Shown piece after piece: positions 54,430 to 64,000 of a DNA stretch of 64,000 nucleotides. The translations under genes were made by a program, and so were the position numbers. Source of the stretch: Apoda limacodes (lineage: Eukaryota; Arthropoda; Insecta; Lepidoptera; Limacodidae). Under the pieces are notes generated by a model. That model ran no database searches. It saw nothing but the letters and a program-made list of their open reading frames with translations, and had not been told where the DNA came from. Within the stretch, counting starts at the first letter, position 1; every line of letters starts with the position of its first letter. The stretch spans positions 9,177,158 through 9,241,157 of the forward strand of contig OX291560.1 of the NCBI GenBank assembly GCA_946406115.1, read 5' to 3'.

Positions 54430-55480
54430 AAACCGTGAAGATGTACTATATACATAAATAATATACAACCTATATAATTTCACCGCAAAATATTGTTTAA
54501 TTCCGTCATGTCTACCGGCTACGCAACAAAAAATAATGCTAGCGTAATCATTATTGCCTTTCAGTATGGTTAATTTATTGACATGAAATTCAAATTGGTG
54601 TGTAAATGTATGCTGGCTGTAGTTTCGCGTATGGAGTGACAAGGTGACAAGCGTGGAGGCGGCGTCTTTTTGATGCTCCAATCAATTTGTTGCTACACAA
54701 TACGCAATACATCGTCTGGAGCTAACTGGCTCACACTGCCTCGTGGGAGATTCTCAAAAAGTTTGAAAATTCAATTTATCAAAAACTAGTTAGAATTTTG
54801 TTTTCTGAAAAGTATGATAAGAAGACGGAGAATAGTACTCGCACCTAGGGGGTTCCGTACTGTAATTATGTGATTTCTAGTTACGTAGACACTAAAAATC
54901 AAGTGTTTCACGCAATGACATGATCATTAATGGTTTTTCCTTTAGTTGTCTACAACCTATTCAAGAGTATTAAATTGTGTAAGTATGAAAAAGTAACTAA
55001 AATAATAACATACTACTATACAATGTATCGAAAACAAATACATCCTTAAATATATTATTAACGGTTTTAACTAACTCCGTATTATTTTACGTTGCGTGCT
55101 TTAAGCTCTGTTTAAATTTTCATACCTATATTTGAGGTACCTTTTGATACTGTCTATTAAATAATAATCAAAATCAACATTTAATAATAATAAAAAATAA
55201 CAAAAACCTACAAGCGAATTGTGCTTGCGATCCGAGTATTGGTAGTCATCTATTTGATCAAGTCAGTTAATCATCACAAACACAAATATTTTTATTGAAA
55301 AATCAATATCAATAAATATACGACATGTACTGATGAAGAAGGAGAAGGCAAAACTTTTATTTGACTAACCAACAACACAATAAAAATAACAGTATATAAG
55401 AAATAAAAATAACGTTTGTATCTACAGAATTCCTATGTGCTGCACAATGCCATAAAGGATATCCACTCAACATTCAATAA
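54430..55480. other. AT-rich non-coding stretch
   Basis: Nothing recognised beyond 'gggggttccgtactg' at 54848-54862, resembling the repeat at 25205. Confidence 0.5.
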
Positions 55481-56150
55481 AGCCGTTGCTGTACTATGAT
55501 TTTTCCTAAATCCTGACTGAACTGTGGGGAGGGTGTTGTGATGTCATAAGTACTTTGATATTAGGGTACTGACAACTTTTTCTAGGACCTTTGAAATACA
55601 TGCTAAAGTATTTATTGATCGAAGATCCTTTCACTCAAAGGATTTGGCTTTTTTGGGACTGCGATCTTCCAGAGATCGTAATAAATAAAGTATCTAATAA
55701 TAGACTAATTTATTATAGTGGTTATAACATCCAAAGTTTTTGGTAAACTATTATTATCATTTGTAAGGAGATGTCGTCAATTCCTTGTGCATTTGAGCGT
55801 AGACTTTTAATTATTTTCTCTATAGTCTCTTGATCAACTGGTTCTAAACGAAAAGTATGAGTGCCAAATCTATTAAACTCATAGTATGTCATTGTTGAAA
55901 TGTTAATCTCGTCATTTCCAGGTACATCTAAAAAATGATTGTTTATTCTGCTTGGGTCATTAAATGCACTTGTTAGTTTAGGGACATTATGATTTTTGTT
56001 ACTTAGGACATTACGTTTCAGGTTTTTCCACAGATTTGGCGAGTTATGTAATTGGCCATTTATATAATGTTCAAAGTATGCCTTTTTCTCATAATGCATA
56101 GCCATGTTGACAATTGCTTTCATATAAAACCTGCCAACCAGCGACTAGTT
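55480..56150 (-). pseudogene. LINE reverse transcriptase fragment (non-family A), minus
   Basis: The open part (56123-55722, 133 codons) reads EKKAYFEHYINGQLHNSPNL, WKNLKRNVLS, and IIKSLRSNAQGIDDISLQMI, the typical linker and start of the RT domain of CR1/Jockey-group LINEs (the S-x-A-x-G-x-D block). Downstream on the minus strand (55700-55480) decayed RT sequence continues with stops. It is a different and older LINE than family A. Confidence 0.7.
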
Positions 56151-56159
56151 TACTATTAA

Positions 56160-58210
56160 ATTGATTTAAAGTTTGAGATACATACTAAAACGCTACGTTT
56201 CGTCTATATTTCATTGTTGGATTGGTATCTGTAGTAATAAACAAATATGCGGCTAGGGCTACCCCAGCCTGGTGGACCGACGACTTAAAAGAGGTTACCG
56301 GAACTGGCTGATTGAGAAAGTTCATTGGACTGGCTGCAGGCTGATAGATTGTTTAATAATTGATATCATAATCATAATAAACATCTATATGTTTTTTATA
56401 ACTCTGACCTTTTTTCAGAATAACCCTTTGCCATAGCGGTTGTCGTATGTCTCATACAAGATGCATGTGGGATGCGCAGGAATCGAGTGTGTGGCGGCTG
56501 TAATGAAGTGCCCGCTCACTCATTACCCGACACGCGTAACGAGCCCGCCTGGGTTTGATCTTGGGACTCGTACATTGGTCTTAAATTGTAGCACCTAGTA
56601 TTTTCACTGACTTCTTCACCTACCTTGGTATTGACCTTGAGAACTACACGTGAACTAACTTTAACTAACGGTGGTGCAGTGATCAATTTAATTGATGTAA
56701 CTGATTATTTACATCCCATTTCTAGCAATCTATTATAAAGAATACGATTTTTATGTACCTGTACAAAAGGTAAAGAAACCAAATAACAAAAACTGGTAAA
56801 TTTTGCACTGTAATAAATAAATAAATTTAAATATTAATAATAAAAAAATAATAAATTACATTACATTATCACCACGGGACAGTTTAAAAAGTTAAAGTAA
56901 ATTTTGACCAAATATAAAACTCAATGGTTTTAAAATTATTCTTGTCTTATATTATTGATAGTCGCAGCCTATTTATCATTATTTTTTGTTACAATCATAA
57001 TTTGGTAATAAAACAAAAGAATGTTGTGTATTAAGGGTGATAAGAAGAAAATTACTAACGAAAGGCTATTTAGAAGCGTAAGGCCAAAAGTGACTCGAGT
57101 TTGTAATTTTCGCCTCCCACCACTGCCCATGTTACACATCATGTTTTTCATCATACAAAAATATAAGGTGAATAAATAAATAAACTCATAAAACACAATA
57201 GAAAAGGCGGTAATAGAAGTTAGGAAACTAACGCCACTGCCAGATATAATTATAATATAATATAATTTATAAATTATATAGTTTTAACTCATGTCTACAT
57301 ACTCGATAGAATAGGCGCGTCATTACCGCCCGGAGATTTACAAATGCGCGCTTTGCTTTGAGAAAAGTAAAATTTACATCATAAAAAAAGCCCGTGTGAG
57401 TTATAAAGGTCTTAGCACCCGCTTACAAATAATAAACATAACTGAAATCGGTAGATAGATTAGTCAAAAGAAATATGTTTTAAATACACGAGTAAAATGG
57501 ATACCTATACTCTGGTCCACAATTTATCCGATTACCGTCCAAAACCCATTACGCCACAATATTCACTTACGCCAGGCGTAAAGTAAATGGCTTATAACTA
57601 AATTTCAACAAGCCCCATGTTATTTAATGCTAAACAATAGTTAGTTACGCCGTCTTGGCTAACACTGTCCAGTAATGAAAACATACGTTTTTATAAGTTG
57701 GCGAACTGTTTTAGACTACGATTTAAGCCACAGACGTAAAGCAGATAAAATTATGCACAGGCATATTAATATGCGATTGTTTACCTAGGGTTTAAAACCG
57801 CTATGTTACGAATATAAAAAAAAAGAACATACAAATATGTATGATAGCGTTCTTGCGCTAGCTTTTTAAGTACTTTTACATAAGGGGCATTAATAAATTG
57901 TTAGTACTACACAGGCAGAGATGCATTGAAACCATGCGTGAGAAATTCGACTCATTTCATTTATGGCACAATAAGGGATGGCACTCCTGCAAATACATGC
58001 GTCTCATGGATACGTCACGATTGCACATTCTATGATCTCAAAATTTAACATTGTGCAAACTGTACAGTTTATTTTTTAGGAAATGGGTTCCTGTGGCGTA
58101 ATTTAATAATACTACTATAACTATTTTAACAACTCCACAGAGATGTGAATTTTTTGCCCTGAGAGGCATATATATCTCAATTGGCGGAAGTAACATGCAT
58201 TCATTTCTAG
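56160..58210. other. AT-rich non-coding stretch with one shared repeat
   Basis: 57025-57065 ('gataagaagaaaattactaa' then cgaaaggc) matches 9541-9580. No gene recognised. Confidence 0.5.
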
Positions 58211-58215
58211 AGTGA

Positions 58216-58220
<5 letters not shown>

Positions 58221-58288
<68 letters not shown>
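58221..58288 (+). repeat. (GT)34 microsatellite
   Basis: 34 uninterrupted GT units; the His/Thr-rich and Val/Cys-rich frames here are artefacts of it. Confidence 0.97.
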
Positions 58289-58290
<2 letters not shown>

Positions 58291-58950
58291 AGCGGTACGT
58301 TTTTTATCCGTAAAAAATTGACTTTTTTATGCACGCAACATAAATTTCATGTATCGAGGGGTAGTAAAGGGTTTTCGAGGGTGCTGATTTCGATTTTTTT
58401 ATCAGTTTTTTAAAATTCAAAATGGCGGATCTAATATGACGTAATTTTTTTTTGTAAAATAATTTTTCTCAAAAGAAGTTGCATGTACGGTACTTGCTGC
58501 CGAACCAATTTTTTATTATGTTATATTATGTTAAAAAATTGTTTTCATAAAAAATGGATGGACACTTCCTACTTATGACTTATACTTATTTTTTTAATGG
58601 TTGGTTCGTTTATTTGCTAAAAAGGTATTAAGAATATTTATTCATTCAAAATGAGAAGTTTGCAGCGTGGCTCCTATCGTAAATTTGTCTATGATACTTT
58701 TTATTTTCTTACACTAAAATGTAACTTATTGCCGAATTGCACTTTCTAAATTAATGAAGTGGTTTCTTATGCCCACAATAAAAAAAAAATGTGGCAAACA
58801 AGAATATGGCCCGCTTTATGTTAAGTCGTAAGCAGCGCATTGTTATATTTAAATGAAAATGACAATTTGAGTTGGTTTAAAAGAAAGTTCGGCAAAATAA
58901 TCATCCGTATGTACACAGAGCAACTAAGTTTTCTCGTAGGTGGTGCTTAC

Positions 58951-58973
58951 CTCAATAATATCAGTAATTTCAT
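58951..58973 (-). CDS. Very short candidate first coding exon (signal-peptide-like)
   Basis: On the minus strand ATG (58973-58971) opens MKLLILL and is followed by a strong donor ag|gtaagc. It looks like the start of a signal peptide split by an intron, but eight codons can arise by chance. Confidence 0.12.
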
Positions 58974-59185
58974 CTTATCAACTCGTTGTAGGGGAGAAAA
59001 GAGTGGCGAACAAGACGCGGCGACGTAATAGATGAAATTACGATGTCTAGTACAACATGCCATCAACAGAACCTGCTTTTTTTAGTTTTATTCGTGTAGG
59101 AGTTGATTAAAAGTGAGTACCTATGTCTGATTGAGTTTGTTTTAACGTTCACTCAGGCAAATAAAAATATACGTTCGTTTGTTTG

Positions 59186-59460
59186 TTGCAGCCGGAAGAC
59201 GTCTACTGCTGAACGTAGGCCTACTATATGTCTCCACAACGGCCGGATCTGACCTACCCGTGCCCATAGGTTTCCTGCGGCTCAAACTAGGTCGTCAGTC
59301 CACCTGGTAGGAGGCCGTCCTACGCTGCGTCGTACGATCCATGGTCGCCACTCGAGAAACTTCTCTCCCATCAGTTATCGGTTCGACAGGCGATGCTTCG
59401 AGCTAGTAACCACTCGACTGTAAGATTTTCAAGTCGCCCATAAGGCCCCTAACTTAGCTG
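59186..59460 (-). mobile_element. RTE-type LINE 3'-end copy, minus
   Basis: It starts in + orientation 'gcagccggaagacgtctact' and parallels the 3' end of the larger element at 59705 ('cagccggaagacgtccactt'), through 'acctggtaggaggccg' and 'atggtcgccactcgagaa'. The two are clearly different copies, about 80 percent alike by eye. Confidence 0.85.
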
Positions 59461-59514
59461 CTGTTATATGAGAGACGGTCAAGACTGACGATTGTACTTG
59501 ACCTCGAGGACACA

Positions 59515-59635
59515 GAAACTTTTAAATTTTCCAAGATAAAGCGATAAGGATTCCCTTCTCCGTCTCTTTAACTATACTTGTGCCAAAATTTTAGCTTAAT
59601 TAGATGCTCTGTTGCGACGTGAAGAAAGGCAAAAA
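59515..59635 (-). repeat. Interspersed repeat family B, partial minus copy
   Basis: 'aacttttaaattttccaaga', 'cttctccgtctctttaacta' and 'taattagatgctctgttgcg' match the internal part at 47510-47610. Confidence 0.65.
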
Positions 59636-59704
59636 ACTCATTGTGTGGGTGCGGTGAGTACGGTAAAACCGGAGTTTAAGTAATTATTTTTAGTTCGTTC
59701 GTTT

Positions 59705-62030
59705 CAGCCGGAAGACGTCCACTTTTGAACGTAGGCCTCCCCTATATATCTCCACAACGGCCGGTCCTGAGCCGCACGCGGCCATCTGCTTCCTGCGGCT
59801 CTGACCAGATCGTCTGTCCACCTGGTAGGAGGCCGACCCACGCTGCATCTTCTGATCTATGGTCGCCAATCGAGAACCTTTCTTCCTCATCGGTGTTCGG
59901 TTCGACGAGCGATGTGGCTTGCCTATTGCCACTACAGCTTGCTGTTTGAGCTATGTTCCTCGTTCTATCGCGTAAAGAAACACCAAGCATAGCTTTTTCC
60001 ATAGCTATCTGAGCGACTCTGAGCTTATTTAAGAGGCCAACAGTGAGAGACTACGTTTCTGTACCATAAGTCATCACTGGCAACACACATTTATTATAGA
60101 ATTTCGGTTTTAAGCACTGAGGTATTTTGGATAAAAAGATGTTGCGTAGTGTCCCGAACGCTGCCCAGCCGAGCTGGATTCTTCGATTAACCTCTTTCTC
60201 AAAGTTGGACCTACCTAACTGGACTACTTGCCCTTGGTTTGTGTATTCATCAACAACTTCGAGAGTAGCGTTCCCAACAAAAACCGGTATAGGCGCGACA
60301 TGGACATTGAACATCACCTTCATTTTATCCATGTTCATTTTAATACCAACCTGTTGGGAAACTCTGCTGAGGTATCCGCGAGCATTCACCATGCCATGTC
60401 GTCGGCAAATCAAAGTTGAAAGATGAAATCGCCATTTATGTTGACGCCATATCCTTCCCATTTCAGAAGCTTAAACACACTTACACCTTTCTGCAGATGG
60501 ATTGAGACATCGTGGCTCTGTTATGCAGCACTTCGATATACTGATAGTCAATGTGGCGAGACCTTTGGAGAGACTGTAAAAGCGCTCAGGTCTCGATAGA
60601 ATCGAATGCTTTTTATTAGTCTACGAACACTACGCAAAGAGGCCAATTATACTCCTCTGTCTTCTGTATAATCTGGCGCAGCGTATGTACCTATGTGGTC
60701 CATGGTGCTAAAGCTTTTTCGGAAATCGGCTTGTTCGGAAGGCTGGAATTCGTCAAACTTGCGTTAGAGACGATTCTTAATGACCCTGGAAAACAGCTTA
60801 TAGACATGGCTCAGAAGTGAGATGGGTCTATAGTTCTTCAATGAGGTTAGGTCTCCTTTTTTGAAAGTATGCCTCTGAAGGACTCAAAGTATCGGTGTTC
60901 CACCCGCTTTCAGTAGCTCCTACGTAATTCCATCATCGCCCGCTGCCTTATTATTCTTAAGCTGTTTTAAGGCCTTTCTAATCTCATACAAGCTGACATC
61001 CGGGATTTATTCGGTATAGTGTTGAGTTGATTTGGCTCTGGGTTCTTTGGCTGCGATGTTGACAAGATCACAATTTGAGGTGTACAACTGTATATAGAAG
61101 TTCTCGATCTCTCTCAATATTTCAGGTTTTGACGAAACGATTTTGCCAGTTTAGGTCTTCAGCTTTGTCAACTGTTGTTGTCTAATAGACCTCTGGAGAA
61201 CACTTTTGAGCCTTTATTTCACTCTATAGCCTCTTACACGTGATCTGTTGAAATGGCGTATATTGCGTCGTATGGCTTTCGAGATTTGTCTATTGAGCTG
61301 CGTGTATTCGGACCTATCAGATATAGACTGCAATTTCATTTCGCGCCGCACCTTCATAAGATTGAGAGTCTGATCAGAGAATTTTTGTGTTCTATTTTCT
61401 CAGCGAGCTTTGGAGAACTTAGCTCCAACCGCTTGGATAGTTTCCACCAGCCTGTCATTTAAATCATCCATATTTTCACAATCTGCTAGGCACTGAAAGT
61501 GATTTTGAAGTTCAAGCTGAAAATGTTCGGGGTTTTGTATGAAGGCAATTGCTGGACGGAGCGTAGACCTTATCAAACGACTTCTTTCAAATTCGAGGTT
61601 AATATTCACCGTGCCTCTTACCATCCGGTGATCGCTGCCAGTTTTCACTCTATTGATCACAGATACATCACTGAATATTCGCTTATCAGAAGTCAGGATA
61701 AATTCAATCTTGTTTTTAGTCAAACCGTTAGGGCTCATCCGGGTCCATTTCCTGTGAGGTGGCTTTCTGAAAAAAGAATTTATCATCTTCCTTCTCTATA
61801 AAGTCAACCAAACGCTGGCCCCTACTCACAATGCTCCAAATTTCCCCATTTTCAGCTCATCGCCATTTCCAGTGCTCAATTTTGCGTTGAAAACAATGAC
61901 GACAGTGAAGCGTGTTGGGGACGTATGTATGGCTTTTTCAATATCTTCATACACAACCTCTACCTCATCATCTAGGTGTGCCGAAGCTGGTGCGTAAACC
62001 TGTATTAGTACAAAAGTATATACATATATA
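59705..62030 (-). mobile_element. RTE-type LINE, 5'-truncated and degenerate, minus
   Basis: About 2.3 kb covering part of the endonuclease, the reverse transcriptase and the C-terminal region on the minus strand. The 5' end is missing and the sequence has many frameshifts. The 3' end (near 59705) carries the family's 'ccggaagacgtcc' block. The upstream limit near 62030 is where endonuclease similarity fades into AT-rich DNA. Confidence 0.85.
59742..62000 (-). pseudogene. Broken RTE endonuclease-reverse transcriptase ORF
   Basis: In order along the minus strand: endonuclease pieces IQVYAPASAHLDDEVEVVYE (about 62000) and TRFTVVIVFNAKLSTGN, where the usual GDFNAK motif is altered; then NGLTKNKIEFILTSDKRIFS and TGSDHRMVRGTVN (61786-61400), holding the SDH motif. 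Stop-ridden RT follows (about 61200-60470). Then come MNMDKMKVMFN, LGRSNFEKEVNRRIQLGWAA and FYNKCVLPVMTYGTET (60461-60051), then MEKAMLGVSLRDRTRN (60002 onward). These are the signature blocks of RTE/BovB-like LINEs. At least four frame breaks make it inactive. Confidence 0.88.
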
Positions 62031-62039
62031 TATATGAAA

Positions 62040-63425
62040 TGCCAGTAAAATATTAAATACCCAGATTTTTTATTGAATTCTGGCATTTCACATATGTATA
62101 TACTTTTTGCGTCTACACAAAAGAATAGTTAAAATCCTTATCAGTGTATAGTTAAAAAGGTAATAGAGACACGTTATGTAATGATATGCTGTACCAGTAT
62201 TTACTTATTTTTATAAACCAAAATTTTATTACAGCGACCATAATATTGACAAAATACTAAAAGTTTATATTAAGTCGCTACCGATAAGATACCGATACCA
62301 AAGTACTATTTTAAAAAATCCACAAAGAGTTGCGATGCTGGAGACGAGGATTCACATTGTTCTCAAAGGAATAAACTTTGATATAAAAAGCTATTGTAAT
62401 GTAGTCAGGAAATGGAGGCCTGCGTAACGCGAGATTCCCCCGTACGCGCTGCTATGCAATGCGATTCTCCACGATAGTGACGTGATGTGTAGTTATTGGA
62501 ATGTGTTATCGATATATGTAGATACCGGCTTTATTACAAATATTACACTTGAATAATTTATGCTTTAAAAAGACTGTTTTTGAATCTTAACTAAAGGTTC
62601 AATAACAATTTGCAGTTTTATTTAAAATCGCAAATTATGATTAACAAATAATTTTTAAAACAACAATGATTAGTTTCAAAAAAAAAACAGTATTAAATAA
62701 CAACGCATTTAATCCCGTTTTATTATTTTTAAATTAGTTATGTAAAGCAAAAATTTAAAAACTGATATAACAATTAAAAGTATCTTCACATTACTTTGGA
62801 CAATATTAGCATAAAATTATACCTATACAATAGACACTGACAATAACAGTCGCTTTTTAATAGTCATTTGATGCATTAAAAACCAATTACCATTAAAATC
62901 TAATTTTTAAGTGATTATTAGTACTTCTTTCATAGCCGCACGGAAGTAAATATACACATTTTCTTAAGGTTTTATCGATATGTTTTACAACCCTATACTG
63001 GTTTATTTCTTAGCTTTTATTTGGCTGCGTAGCGTGCATGTGCGTTGAATACTTTTGTTCGGGATAAAATAATTTAATGCGCACGTGCTTTTACCTCCGA
63101 AGCATATGGTATTTGTGCGATACTAGACTGTACTTTATACCAGATCTGGATACAAGATTTCTATTTATTGGAAATCGGGAATGATTACTAATAATAATTA
63201 GATTAGCGGCTGGTTTTAGATTTATTGTTTTACATTTGTTGGATACGTGACTCCTTTATACTAGTGGTACGTAAAAGGTAAAAACTACATAAAGTAATAT
63301 AATTATAAATATATATATAAATTATGTTATTAACATCTACGTTTCATTGGTATTGCGTCCCATAACCGTGATAGGTTGTGAGAAGAGGCTAGAAAGAACT
63401 TTAAAATATGAAAATTGAAACAATA
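62040..63425. other. AT-rich non-coding stretch
   Basis: No gene or confident repeat recognised. Confidence 0.55.
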
Positions 63426-63505
63426 CTTGGTTCCCTACCAGGCATCAAACCCAGGACCTTTGACATGGTAGTCCAACATACCAGCAACAATTGCTTCACT
63501 CGGTC
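63425..63505 (-). repeat. tRNA-like (SINE-type) fragment, minus
   Basis: 'accaggcatcaaacccagga' is a reversed B-box-like element, followed by 'catggtagtccaacatacca' and 'ttgcttcactcggtcgga' at tRNA-like spacing. Confidence 0.5.
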
Positions 63506-63544
63506 GGATCATAGAAGTGCATAAAAGGGTATCCCTAAAAAAAT

Positions 63545-63715
63545 ATATACCACTAATGTGGTAGACAAGCTTACTGTCCGCCTGGTGTGATTTTATCTTA
63601 CAACACCGAGGGCATTACCCGCGAATTGCCGACCCTTTAAAAATCTAATCACTTCTTTCTTAAAAAAACCCATTTTATAATCACTAGATAAAACCTTTGC
63701 AAGGATCTCATTGTT
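63545..63715 (-). mobile_element. LINE family A 3'-end fragment, minus
   Basis: 'taccactaatgtggtagaca', 'aagcttactgtccgcctggt', 'acaacaccgagggcattacc' and 'aattgccgaccctt' are reverse complements of the 3' end of the element at 37300-37445. Confidence 0.85.
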
Positions 63716-64000
63716 TTTTTTTTAATTACATGATTTTTTTGATTTGATTTTATATTATTTTATAACATGAAGCAGAAAATGATTTAAACAGAACAATAAT
63801 GGAATAAGCCATTCTGTTACCTTGACCACTATAAATTCCAATGACTTAACTATTCGAAAAACGCAATGAATTTGTTAAACCATTCCATTCAATTTCAAAA
63901 CATCCAGTCTAGGTAGATCCCCGTATCAATCAATTGTGGTATCACAAGTATCAAGTAAATGAGAAAGGTATCCGTGTCTATAAATAAAAAAAACCCGGCC

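Noticed and set aside
58038..58413. His/Thr-rich and Val/Cys-rich ORFs on both strands
   Set aside because: They are translations of the (GT)34 microsatellite and carry no other coding signal.
59725..61801. Plus-strand ORFs over the RTE element (for example 60127-60426 and 61499-61801)
   Set aside because: The minus strand holds recognisable RTE protein blocks, so the plus-strand frames are shadows.

Overview
This looks like nuclear DNA from a moth or butterfly (Lepidoptera). It is strongly AT-rich and gene-poor, with spliced eukaryotic coding sequence and many repeats of lepidopteran type: one LINE family ending in a block like 'accatcaggcgg...tttgccacc' plus poly-A, tRNA-derived SINEs, RTE-type LINE remnants, a BED-finger hAT fossil and short inverted-repeat elements. 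No bacterial features, CRISPR arrays or viral genomes are visible. I found no convincing undescribed multi-gene system; the window is mostly introns, intergenic DNA and transposable elements.

Region 1 (about 770-8100) holds the one gene I recognise: a synaptobrevin (VAMP, R-SNARE) gene on the + strand in at least five exons (772-916, 1844-1922, 2912-2987, 4627-4678, 7970-7986). It covers the proline/glycine-rich N-terminal region, the SNARE helix with the zero-layer arginine, the linker, the membrane anchor and a short tail. The first coding exon is not seen. Exon 3 is 4 nt shorter than the family's codon count requires, so this copy is frameshifted as written and stops at 2956-2958. Intron 4 holds a second in-phase candidate C-terminal exon (about 6483-6612). 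The introns carry a 93-bp tandem duplication, two short terminal-inverted-repeat elements, a SINE and another interspersed repeat.

Region 2 (8.1-19.4 kb) is AT-rich non-coding DNA with scattered repeat copies, a decayed LINE reverse transcriptase and a few unrecognised small ORFs. Region 3 (19.4-34 kb) holds a deleted LINE copy sitting between inverted repeats, a broken hAT transposase, a 5 x 57-bp tandem repeat and several LINE 3' fragments. Region 4 (about 34.0-37.47 kb) is a LINE with an uninterrupted 988-codon endonuclease/reverse-transcriptase ORF and a poly-A tail, the master-type copy of the family whose fragments are spread over the window. Region 5 (37.5-53 kb) has more interspersed repeats, a GC-richer island with a candidate promoter and two short candidate exons (44.5-45.3 kb), and a candidate first exon on the minus strand (40.6 kb). 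Region 6 (53-64 kb) holds RTE and other LINE remnants on the minus strand, a SINE, a (GT)34 microsatellite and AT-rich DNA.

The only functional link among host genes that can be inferred is within the synaptobrevin gene. The rest is best read as transposon history. All assignments come from reading translations and comparing stretches by eye; no alignment or database search was run.
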